Shown in pieces: positions 47,901 through 61,789 of a stretch of DNA of 64,000 nucleotides. The notes beneath the pieces are model-generated. The model worked only from the letters and a program-made list of their open reading frames with translations, ran no database searches and had not been told where the DNA came from. Position 1 is the stretch's first letter. Every line of letters begins with the position of its first letter. The stretch comes from Aspidapion aeneum (Eukaryota > Arthropoda > Insecta > Coleoptera > Brentidae): the NCBI GenBank assembly GCA_963576565.1, contig OY755048.1, positions 4,718,501 to 4,782,500 of the forward strand, given 5' to 3'. The translations under genes were made by a program, and so were the position numbers.

Positions 47901-50900
47901 ACACTACTATTGTGTAGTATCATCTGAAACGCAAAGATATATAAAAATTTTTGAAATCGGAGCAATTTTTTTTTTTCGAAAAAATTAGGATAACCATAAC
48001 TTACACTAATATTGTGTAGTATCATCGGAAACGCAAAGATATATAAAAAATTTTGAAATCGGAGCAACTTTTTTTTTATCGAAAAAATTAGGGTCACCAT
48101 AGCTTACACTACTATTGTGTAGTATCATCGGAAACGCAAAGATATATAAAAATTTTTGAAATCGGAGCAACTTTTTTTTTATCGAAAAAATTAGGATCAC
48201 CATAACTTACACTACTATTGTGTAGTATCATCTGAAACGCAAAGATATATAAAAATTTTTGAAATCGGAGCAATTTTTTTTTTTTCGAAAAAATTAGGAT
48301 AACCATAACTTACACTACTATTGTGTAGTATCATCTGAAACGCAAAGATATATAAAAAATTTTGAAATCGGAGCATTTTTTTTTTTCGAAAAAATTAGGA
48401 TAATCATAGCTTACACTAATATTGTGTAGTATCATCGGAAACGCAAAGATATATAAAAATTTTTGAAATCGGAGCAACTTTTTTTTTATCGAAAAAATTA
48501 GGGTCACCATAGCTTACACTACTATTGTGTAGTATCATCGGAAACGCAAAGATATATAAAAATTTTTGAAATCGGAGCAACTTTTTTTTTATCGAAAAAA
48601 TTAGGGTCACCATAGCTTACACTACTATTGTGTAGTATCATCGGAAACGCAAAGATATATAAAAATTTTTGAAATCGGAGCAATTTTTTTTTTCGAAAAA
48701 ATTAGGATAACCATAGCTTACACTAATATTGTGTAGTATCATCGGAAACGCAAAGATATATAAAAATTTTTGAAATCGGAGCAACTTTTTTTTATCGAAA
48801 AAATTAGGATAACCATAGCTTACACTAATTTTGTGTAGTATCATCGGAAACGCAAAGATATATAAAAATTTTTGAAATCGGAGCAACTTTCTTTTTATCG
48901 AAAAAATTAGGATCACCATAACTTACACTACTATTGTGTAGTATCTGAAACGCAAAGATATATAAAAATTTTTGAAATCGGAGCAATTTTTTTTTTCGAA
49001 AAAATTAGGATAACCATAGCTTACACTAATATTGTGTAGTATCATCGGAAACGCAAAGATATATAAAAATTTTTGAAATCGGAGCAACTTTTTTTTTATC
49101 GAAAAAATTAGGGTCACCATAGCTTACACTACTATTGTGTAGTATCATCGGAAACGCAAAGATATATAAAAATTTTTGAAATCGGAGCAATTTTTTTTTT
49201 CGAAAAAATTAGGATAACCATAGCTTACACTAATATTGTGTAGTATCATCGGAAACGCAAAGATATATAAAAATTTTTGAAATCGGAGCAACTTTTTTTT
49301 TATCGAAAAAATTAGGATAACCATAGCTTACACTAATTTTGTGTAGTATCATCGGAAACGCAAAGATATATAAAAATTTTTTAAATCGGAGCAACTTTTT
49401 TTTTATCGAAAAAATTAGGATCACTATAGCTTACACTACTATTGTGTAGTATCATCTGAAACGCAAAAATATATAAAAATTTTTGAAATCGGAGCAATTT
49501 TTTTTTTTCGAAAAAATTAGGATAACCATAGCTTACACTAATATTGTGTAGTATCATCGGAAACGCAAAGATATATAAAAATTTTTGAAATCGGAGCAAC
49601 TTTCTTTTTATCGAAAAAATTAGGATCACCATAACTTACACTACTATTGTGTAGTATCATCTGAAACGCAAAGATATATAAAAATTTTTGAAATCGGAGC
49701 AATTTTTTTTTTCGAAAAAATTAGGATAACCATAGCTTACACTAATATTGTGTAGTATCATCGCAAACGCAAAGATATATAAAAATTTTTGAAATCGGAG
49801 CAATTTTTTTTTTCGAAAAAATTAGGATAACCATAGCTTACACTAATATTGTGTAGTATCATCGGAAACGCAAAGATATATAAAAAATTTTGAAATCGGA
49901 GCAACTTTTTTTTATCGAAAAAATTAGGATAACCATAGCTTACACTAATTTTGTGTAGTATCATCGGAAACGCAAAGATATATAAAAAATTTTTAAATCG
50001 GAGCAATTTTTTTTTTTTCGAAAAAATTAGGATAACCATAGCTTACACTAATATTGTGTAGTATCATCGGAAACGCAAAGATATATAAAAATTTTTGAAA
50101 TCGGAGCAACTTTTTTTTTATCGAAAAAATTAGGATCACTATAGCTTACACTACTATTGTGTAGTATCATCTGAAACGCAAAGATATATAAAAATTTTTG
50201 AAATCGGAGCAATTTTTTTTTTTTCGAAAAAATTAGGATAACCATAGCTTACACTAATATTGTGTAGTATCATCGGAAACGCAAAGATATATAAAAATTT
50301 TTGAAATCGGAGCAACTTTTTTTTTATCGAAAAAATTAGGATCACCATAACTTACACTACTATTGTGTAGTATCATCTGAAACGCAAAGATATATAAAAA
50401 TTTTTGAAATCGGAGCAATTTTTTTTTTTTCGAAAAAATTAGGATAACCATAACTTACACTACTATTGTGTAGTATCATCTGAAACGCAAAGATATATAA
50501 AAATTTTTGAAATCGGAGCAATTTTTTTTTTTTCGAAAAAATTAGGATAACCATAGCTTACACTAATATTGTGTAGTATCATCGGAAACGCAAAGATATA
50601 TACAAATTTTTGAAATCGGAGCAACTTTTTTTTTATCGAAAAAATTAGGATCACCATAACTTACACTACTATTGTGTAGTATCATCTGAAACGCAAAGAT
50701 ATATAAAAATTTTTGAAATCGGAGCAATTTTTTTTTTTCGAAAAAATTAGGATAACCATAGCTTACACTAATATTGTGTAGTATCATCGGAAACGCAAAG
50801 ATATATAAAAATTTTTGAAATCGGAGCAACTTTTTTTTTATCGAAAAAATTAGGATCACCATAACTTACACTACTATTGTGTAGTATCATCTGAAACGCA

Positions 50901-53900
50901 AAGATATATAAAAATTTTTGAAATCGGAGCAATTTTTTTTTTTTGAAAAAATTAGGATAACCATAACTTACACTACTATTGTGTAGTATCATCTGAAACG
51001 CAAAGATATATAAAAATTTTTGAAATCGGAGCAATTTTTTTTTTCGAAAAAATTAGGATCACCATAACTTACACTACTATTGTGTAGTATCATCTGAAAC
51101 GCAAAGATATATAAAAATTTTTGAAATCGGAGCAATTTTTTTTTTTCGAAAAAATTAGGATAACCATAACTTACACTACTATTGTGTAGTATCATCTGAA
51201 ACGCAAAGATATATAAAAAATTTTGAAATCGGAGCAATTTTTTTTTTTCGAAAAAATTAGGATCACCATAACTTACACTACTATTGTGTAGTATCATCTG
51301 AAACGCAAAGATATATAAAAATTTTTGAAATCGGAGCAATTTTTTTTTTTTCGAAAAAATTAGGATAACCATAACTTACACTACTATTGTGTAGTATCAT
51401 CTGAAACGCAAAGATATATAAAAATTTTTGAAATCGGAGCAATTTTTTTTTTCGAAAAAATTAGGATAACCATAGCTTACACTAATATTGTGTAGTATCA
51501 TCGGAAACGCAAAGATATATAAAAATTTTTGAAATCGGAGCAATTTTTTTTTTTCGAAAAAATTAGGATAACCATAGCTTACACTAATATTGTGTAGTAT
51601 CATCGGAAACGCAAAGATATATAAAAATTTTTGAAATAGGAGCAATTTTTTTTTTCGAAAAAATTAGGATAACCATAGCTTACACTAATATTGTGTAGTA
51701 ACATCTGAAACGCAAAGATATATAAAAATTTTTGAAATCGGAGCAACTTTTTTTTTATCGAAAAAATTAGGATCACCATAACTTACACTACTATTGTGTA
51801 GTATCATCTGAAACGCAAAGATATATAAAAATTTTTGAAATCGGAGCAATTTTTTTTTCGAAAAAATTAGGATAACCATAGCTTACACTAATATTGTGTA
51901 GTATCATCGGAAACGCAAAGATATATAAAAATTTTTGAAATCGAAGCAATTTTTTTTTTTTCGAAAAATTAGGATAACCATAGCTTACACTAATATTGTG
52001 TAGTATCATCGGAAACGCAAAGATATATAAAAATTTTTGAAATCGGAGCAATTTTTTTTTTTTCGAAAAAATTAGGATAACCATAGCTTACACTAATATT
52101 GTGTAGTATCATCGGAAACGCAAAGATATATAAAAATTTTTGAAATCGGAGCAACTTTTTTTTTATCGAAAAAATTAGGATCACCATAACTTACACTACT
52201 ATTGTGTAGTATCATCTGAAACGTAAAGATATATAAAAATTTTTGAAATCGGAGCAATTTTTTTTTTCGAAAAAATTAGGATAACCATAGCTTACACTAA
52301 TATTGTGTAGTATCATCGGAAACGCAAATATATATAAAAATTTTTGAAATCGGAGCAACTTTTTTTTTATCGAAAAAATTAGGGTCACCATAGCTTACAC
52401 AACTATTGTGTAGTATCATCGGAAACGCAAAGATATATAAAAATTTTTGAAATCGGAGCAATTTTTTTTTTCGAAAAAATTAGGATAACCATAGCTTACA
52501 CTAATATTGTGTAGTATCATCGGAAACGCAAAGATATATAAAAATTTTTGAAATCGGAGCAACTTTTTTTTTATCGAAAAAATTAGGATAACCATAGCTT
52601 ACACTAATTTTGTGTAGTATCATCGGAAACGCAAAGATATATAAAAAATTTTTAAATCGGAGCAATTTTTTTTTTTCGAAAAAATTAGGATAACCATAGC
52701 TTACACTAATATTGTGTAGTATCATCGGAAACGCAAAGATATATAAAAATTTTTGAAATCGGAGCAATTTTTTTTTTCGAAAAAATTAGGATAACCATAG
52801 CTTACACTAATATTGTGTAGTATCATCGGAAACGCAAAGATATATAAAAATTTTTGAAATCGGAGCAACTTTTTTTTTATCGAAAAAATTAGGATCACCA
52901 TAACTTACACTACTATTGTGTAGTATCATCTGAAACGCAAAGATATATAAAAATTTTTGAAATCGGAGCAATTTTTTTTTTTTCGAAAAAATTAGGATAA
53001 CCATAGCTTACACTAATATTGTGTAGTATCATCGGAAACGCAAAGATATATAAAAATTTTTGAAATCGGAGCAATTTTTTTTTCGAAAAAATTAGGATAA
53101 CCATAGCTTACACTAATATTGTGTAGTATCAACGGAAACGCAAAGATATATAAAAAATTTTGAAATCGGAGCAATTTTTTTTTTTCGAAAAAATTAGGAT
53201 AACCATAGCTTACACTAATATTGTGTAGTATCATCGGAAACGCAAAGTTATATAAAAATTTTTGAAATCGGAGCAACTTTTTTTTTATCGAAAAAATTAG
53301 AATCACCATAACTTACACTACTATTGTGTAGTATCATCTGAAACGCAAAGATATATAAAAATTTTTGAAATCGGAGCAATTTTTTTTTTCGAAAAAATTA
53401 GGATAACCATAGCTTACACTAATATTGTGTAGTATCATCGGAAACGCAAAGATATATAAAAATTTTTGAAATCGGAGCAACTTTTTTTTTATCGAAAAAA
53501 TTAGGGTCACCATAGCTTACACTACTATTGTGTAGTATCATCGGAAACGCAAAGATATATAAAAAATTTTGAAATCGTAGCAATTTTTTTTTTCGAAAAA
53601 ATTAGGATAACCATAGCTTACACTAATATTGTGTAGTATCATCGGAAACGCAAAGATATATAAAAAATTTTGAAATCGAAGCAACTTTTTTTTTATCGAA
53701 AAAATTAGGATCACTATAGCTTACACTACTATTGTGTAGTATCATCTGAAACGCAAAGATATATAAAAATTTTTGAAATCGGAGCAATTTTTTTTTTCCA
53801 AAAAATTAGGATAACCATAGCTTACACTAATATTGTGTAGTATCATCGGAAACGCAAAGATATATAAAAATTTTTGAAATCGGAGCAACTTTTTTTTTAT

Positions 53901-56900
53901 CGAAAAAATTAGGGTCACCGTAGCTTACACTACTATTGTGTAGTATCATCGGAAACGCAAAGATATATAAAAATTTTTGAAATCGGAGCAACTTTTTTTT
54001 TATCGAAAAAATTAGGATCACCATAACTTACACTACTATTGTGTAGTATCATCTGAAACGCAAAGATATATAAAAATTTTTGAAATCGGAGCAATTTTTT
54101 TTTTTGAAAAAATTAAGATAACCATAGCTTACACTAATATTGTGTAGTATCATCGGAAACGCAAAGATATATAAAAATTTTTGAAATCGGAGCAACTTTT
54201 TTTTTATCGAAAAAATTAGGGTCACCATAGCTTACACTACTATTGTGTAGTATCATCGGAAACGCAAAGATATATAAAAATTTTTGAAATCGGAGCAATT
54301 TTTTTTTTTCGAAAAAATTAGGATAACCATAGCTTACACTAATATTGTGTAGTATCATCGGAAACGCAAAGATATATAAAAAATTTTGAAATCGGAGCAA
54401 CTTTTTTTTTATCGAAAAAATTAGGATCACTATAGCTTACACTACTATTGTGTAGTATCATCGGAAACGCAAAGATATATAAAAATTTTTGAAATCGGAG
54501 CAATTTTTTTTTTTCGAAAAAATTAGGATAACCATAGCTTACACTAATATTGTGTAGTATCATCGGAAACGCAAAGATATATAAAAATTTTTGAAATCGG
54601 AGCAATTTTTTTTTTTCGAAAAAATTAGGATAACCATAGCTTACACTAATATTGTGTAGTATCATCTGAAACGCAAAGATATATAAAAATTTTTGAAATC
54701 GGAGCAACTTTTTTTTTATCGAAAAAATTAGGATAACCATAACTTACACTACTATTGTGTAGTATCATCTGAAACGCAAAGATATATAAAAATTTTTGAA
54801 ATCGGAGCAATTTTTTTTTTTTTTCGAAAAAATTAGGATAACCATAGCTTACACTAATATTGTGTAGTATCATCGGAAACGCAAAGATATATAAAAATTT
54901 TTGAAAGCGGAGCAATTTTTTTTTTCGAAAAAATTAGGATAACCATAACTTACACTACTATTGTGTAGTATCATCTGAAACGCAAAGATATATAAAAATT
55001 TTTGAAATCGGAGCAATTTTTTTTTTATCGAAAAAATTAGGATAACCATAGCTTACACTACTATTGTGTAGTATCATCGGAAACGCAAAGATATATAAAA
55101 ATTTTTGAAATCGGAGCAATTTTTTTTTTTTCGAAAAAATTAGGATAACCATAGCTTACACTAATATTGTGTAGTATCATCGGAAACGCAAAGATATATA
55201 AAAAATTTTGAAATCGGAGCAATTTTTTTTTTTCGAAAAAATTAGGATAACCATAGCTTACACTAATATTGTGTAGTATCATCGGAAACGCAAAGATATA
55301 TAAAAATTTTTGAAATCGGAGCAATTTTTTTTTTTCGAAAAAATTAGGATAACCATAGCTTACACTAATATTGTGTAGTATCATCTGAAACGCAAAGATA
55401 TATAAAAATTTTTGAAATCGGAGCAACTTTTTTTTTATCGAAAAAATTAGGGTCACCATAGCTTACACTACTATTGTGTAGTATCATCGGAAACGCAAAG
55501 ATATATAAAAATTTTTGAAATCGGAGCAACTTTTTTTTTATCGAAAAAATTAGGGTCACCATAGCTTACACTACTATTGTGTAGTATCATCGGAAACGCA
55601 GATATATAAAAATTTTTGAAATCGGAGCAATATTTTTTTTCGAAAAAATTAGGATAACCATAGCTTACACTAATATTGTGTAGTATCATCGGAAACGCAA
55701 AGATATATAAAAATTTTTGAAATCGGAGCAACTTTTTTTTATCGAAAAAATTAGGATAACCATAGCTTACACTAATTTTGTGTAGTATCATCGGAAACGC
55801 AAAGATATATAAAAATTTTTGAAATCGGAGCAACTTTCTTTTTATCGAAAAAATTAGGATCACCATAACTTACACTACTATTGTGTAGTATCTGAAACGC
55901 AAAGATATATAAAATTTTTTGAAATCGGAGCAATTTTTTTTTTTCGAAAAAATTAGGATAACCATAGCTTACACTAATATTGTGTAGTATCATCGGAAAC
56001 GCAAAGATATATAAAAATTTTTGAAATCGGAGCAACTTTTTTTTTATCGAAAAAATTAGGGTCACCATAGCTTACACTACTATTGTGTAGTATCATCGGA
56101 AACGCAAAGATATATAAAAATTTTTGAAATCGGAGCAATTTTTTTTTTCGAAAAAATTAGGATAACCATAGCTTACACTAATATTGTGTAGTATCATCGG
56201 AAACGCAAAGATATATAAAAAATTTTGAAATCGGAGCAACTTTTTTTTTATCGAAAAAATTAGGATAACCATAGCTTACACTAATTTTGTGTAGTATCAT
56301 CGGAAACGCAAAGATATATAAAATTTTTTTAAATCGGAGCAACTTTTTTTTTATCGAAAAAATTAGGATCACTATAGCTTACACTACTATTGTGTAGTAT
56401 CATCTGAAACGCAAAAATATATAAAAATTTTTGAAATCGGAGCAATTTTTTTTTTTCGAAATAATTAGGATAACCATAGCTTACACTAATATTGTGTAGT
56501 ATCATCGGAAACGCAAAGATATATAAAAATTTTTGAAATCGGAGCAACTTTCTTTTTATCGAAAAAATTAGGATCACCATAACTTACACTACTATTGTGT
56601 AGTATCATCTGAAACGCAAAGATATATAAAAATTTTTGAAATCGGAGCAATTTTTTTTTTCGAAAAAATTAGGATAACCATAGCTTACACTAATATTGTG
56701 TAGTATCATCGGAAACGCAAAGATATATAAAAATTTTTGAAATCGGAGCAATTTTTTTTTTCGAAAAAATTAGGATAACCATAGCTTACACTAATATTGT
56801 GTAGTATCATCGGAAACGCAAAGATATATAAAAATTTTTGAAATCGGAGCAACTTTTTTTTTATCGAAAAAATTAGGATAACCATAGCTTACACTAATTT

Positions 56901-59900
56901 TGTGTAGTATCATCGGAAACGCAAAGATATATAAAAATTTTTTAAATCGGAGCAATTTTTTTTTTTTCGAAAAAATTAGGATAACCATAGCTTACACTAA
57001 TATTGTGTAGTATCATCGGAAACGCAAAGATATATAAAAATTTTTGAAATCGGAGCAACTTTTTTTTTATCGAAAAAATTAGGATCACTATAGCTTACAC
57101 TACTATTGTGTAGTATCATCTGAAACGCAAAGATATATAAAAATTTTTGAAATCGGAGCAATTTTTTTTTTTCGAAAAAATTAGGATAACCATAGCTTAC
57201 ACTAATATTGTGTAGTATCATCGGAAACGCAAAGATATATAAAAATTTTTGAAATCGGAGCAACTTTTTTTTTATCGAAAAAATTAGGATCACCATAACT
57301 TACACTACTATTGTGTAGTATCATCTGAAACGCAAAGATATATAAAAATTTTTGAAATCGGAGCAATTTTTTTTTTCGAAAAAATTAGGATCACCATAAC
57401 TTACACTACTATTGTGTAGTATCATCTGAAACGCAAAGATATATAAAAATTTTTGAAATCGGAGCAATTTTTTTTTTTTCGAAAAAATTAGGATAACCAT
57501 AACTTACACTACTATTGTGTAGTATCATCTGAAACGCAAAGATATATAAAAATTTTTGAAATCGGAGCAATTTTTTTTTTTTCGAAAAAATTAGGATAAC
57601 CATAACTTACACTACTATTGTGTAGTATCATCTGAAACGCAAAGATATATAAAAATTTTTGAAATCGGAGCAATTTTTTTTTTTCGAAAAAATTAGGATC
57701 ACCATAACTTACACTACTATTGTGTAGTATCATCTGAAACGCAAAGATATATAAAAATTTTTGAAATCGGAGCAATTTTTTTTTTTCGAAAAAATTAGGA
57801 TAACCATAACTTACACTACTATTGTGTAGTATCATCTGAAACGCAAAGATATATAAAAATTTTTGAAATCGGAGCAATTTTTTTTTTCGAAAAAATTAGG
57901 ATAACCATAGCTTACACTAATATTGTGTAGTATCATCGGAAACGCAAAGATATATAAAAATTTTTGAAATCGGAGCAATTTTTTTTTTTCGAAAAAATTA
58001 GGATAACCATAGCTTACACTAATATTGTGTAGTATCATCGGAAACGCAAAGATATATAAAAATTTTTGAAATAGGAGCAATTTTTTTTTTTCGAAAAAAT
58101 TAGGATAACCATAGCTTACACTAATATTGTGTAGTAACATCTGAAACGCAAAGATATATAAAAATTTTTGAAATCGGAGCAACTTTTTTTTTATCGAAAA
58201 AATTAGGATCACCATAACTTACACTACTATTGTGTAGTATCATCTGAAACGCAAAGATATATAAAAAATTTTGAAATCGGAGCAATTTTTTTTTTTCGAA
58301 AAAATTAGGATAACCATAGCTTACACTAATATTGTGTAGTATCATCGGAAACGCAAAGATATATAAAAATTTTTGAAATCGAAGCAATTTTTTTTTTTTC
58401 GAAAAATTAGGATAACCATAGCTTACACTAATATTGTGTAGTATCATCGGAAACGCAAAGATATATAAAAATTTTTGAAATCGGAGCAATTTTTTTTTTT
58501 TCGAAAAAATTAGGATAACCATAGCTTACACTAATATTGTGTAGTATCATCGGAAACGCAAAGATATATAAAAATTTTTGAAATCGGAGCAACTTTTTTT
58601 TTATCGAAAAAATTAGGATCACCATAACTTACACTACTATTGTGTAGTATCATCTGAAACGCAAAGATATATAAAAATTTTTGAAATCGGAGCAATTTTT
58701 TTTTTTCGAAAAAATTAGGATAACCATAGCTTACACTAATATTGTGTAGTATCATCGGAAACGCAAATATATATAAAAATTTTTGAAATCGGAGCAACTT
58801 TTTTTTTATCGAAAAAATTAGGGTCACCATAGCTTACACTACTATTGTGTAGTATCATCGGAAACGCAAAGATATATAAAAATTTTTGAAATCGGAGCAA
58901 TTTTTTTTTTTTTTTCGAAAAAATTAGGATAACCATAGCTTATACTAATATTGTGTAGTATCATCGGAAACGCAAAGATATATAAAAAATTTTGAAATCG
59001 GAACAACTTTTTTTTTATCGAAAAAATTAGGATCACTATAGCTTACACTACTGTTGTGTAGTATCATCTGAAACGCAAAGATATATAAATTTTTTTGAAA
59101 TCGGAGCAATTTTTTTTTTTTCGAAAAAATTAGGATAACCATAGCTTACACTAATATTGTGTAGTATCATCGGAAACGCAAAGATATATAAAAATTTTTG
59201 AAATCGGAGCAACTTTTTTTTTATCGAAAAAATTAGGATCACCATAACTTACACTACTATTGTGTAGTATCATCTGAAACGCAAAGATATATAAAAATTT
59301 TTGAAATCGGAGCAATTTTTTTTTTTTCGAAAAAATTAGGATAACCATAGCTTACACTAATATTGTGTAGTATCATCGGATACGCAAAGATATATAAAAT
59401 TTTTTGAAATCGGAGCAACTTTTTTTTTATCGAAAAAATTAGGGTCACCATAGCTTACACTACTATTGTGTAGTATCATCGGAAACGCAAAGATATATAA
59501 AAAATTTTGAAATCGGAGCAATTTTTTTTTTTCGAAAAAATTAGGATAACCATAGCTTACACTAATATTGTGTAGTATCATCGGAAACGCAAAGATATAT
59601 AAAAATTTTTGAAATCGGAGCAATTTTTTTTTTTCGAAAAAATTAGGATAACCATAGCTTACACTAATATTGTGTAGTATCATCGGAAACGCAAAGATAT
59701 ATAAAAAATTTTGAAATCGGAGCAATTTTTTTTTTCGAAAAAATTAGGATAACCATAGCTTACACTAATATTGTGTAGTATCATCGGAAACGCAAAGATA
59801 TATAAAAATTTTTGAAATCGGAGCAACTTTTTTTTTATCGAAAAAATTAGGATAACCATAGCTTACACTACTATTGTGTAGTATCATCTGAAACGCAAAG

Positions 59901-61789
59901 ATATATAAAAATTTTTGAAATCGGAGCAATTTTTTTTTTTTCGAAAAAATTAGGATAACCATAGCTTACACTAATATTGTGTAGTATCATCGGAAACGCA
60001 AAGATATATAAAAATTTTTGAAATCGGAGCAACTTTTTTTTTATCGAAAAAATTAGGATCACCATAACTTACACTACTATTGTGTAGTATCATCTGAAAC
60101 GCAAAGATATATAAAAATTTTTGAAATCGGAGCAATTTTTTTTTTTCGAAAAAATTAGGATAACCATAGCTTACACTAATATTGTGTAGTATCATCGGAA
60201 ACGCAAAGATATATAAAAATTTTTGAAATCGGAGCAACTTTTTTTTTATCGAAAAAATTAGGGTCACCATAGCTTACACTACTATTGTGTAGTATCATCG
60301 GAAACGCAAAGATATATAAAAAATTTTGAAATCGGAGCAATTTTTTTTTCCGAAAAAATTAGGATAACCATAGCTTACACTAATATTGTGTAGTATCATC
60401 GGAAACGCAAAGATATATAAAAATTTTTGAAATCTGAGCAATTTTTTTTTTTCGAAAAAATTAGGATAACCATAGCTTACACTAATATTGTGTAGTATCA
60501 TCGGAAACGCAAAGATATATAAAAATTTTTGAAATCGGAGCAACTTTTTTTTTATCGAAAAAATTAGGATCACCATAACTTACACTACTATTGTGTAGTA
60601 TCATCTGAAACGCAAAGATATATAAAAATTTTTGAAATCGGAGCAATTTTTTTTTTCGAAAAAATTAGGATAACCATAGATTACACTAATATTGTGTAGT
60701 ATCATCGGAAACGCAAAGATATATAAAAAAAAATTTTTTTCGAAAAAATTAGGATAACCATAGCTTACACTAATATTGTGTAGTATCATCGGAAACGCAA
60801 AGATATATAAAAATTTTTGAAATCGGAGCAATTTTTTTTTTTCGAAAAAATTAGGATAACGATAACTTACACTACTATTGTGTAGTATCATCTGAAACGC
60901 AAAGATATATAAAAATTTTTGAAATCGAAGCAATTTTTTTTTTCGAAAAAATTAGGATAACCATAACTTACACTACTATTGTGTAGTATCATCTGAAACG
61001 CAAAGATATATAAAAATTTTTGAAATCGGAGCAATTTTTTTTTTTTCGAAAAAATTAGGATAACCATAGCTTACACTAATATTGTGTAGTATCATCGGAA
61101 ACGCAAAGATATATAAAAATTTTTGAAATCGGAGCAACTTTTTTTTTATCGAAAAAATTAGGATCACCATAACTTACACTACTATTGTGTAGTATCATCT
61201 GAAACGCAAAGATATATAAAAATTTTTGAAATCGGAGCAATTTTTTTTTTTTCGAAAAAATTAGGATAACCATAACTTACACTACTATTGTGTAGTATCA
61301 TCTGAAACGCAAAGATATATAAAAAATTTTGAAATCGGAGCAATTTTTTTTTTTCGAAAAAATTAGGATAACCATAACTTACACTACTATTGTGTAGTAT
61401 CATCTGAAACGCAAAGATATATAAAAAATTTTGAAATCGGAGCAATTTTTTTTTTTTCGAAAAAATTAGGATAACCATAACTTACACTACTATTGTGTAG
61501 TATCATCTGAAACGCAAAGATATATAAAAATTTTTGAAATCGGAGCAATTTTTTTTTTCGAAAAAATTAGGATAACCATAGCTTACACTAATATTGTGTA
61601 GTATCATCGGAAACGCAAAGATATATAAAAATTTTTGAAATCGGAGCAACTTTTTTTTTATCGAAAAAATTAGGATCACCATAACTTACACTACTATTGT
61701 GTAGTATCATCTGAAACGCAAAGATATATAAAAATTTTTGAAATCGGAGCAATTTTTTTTTTCGAAAAAATTAGGATAACCATAGCTTA

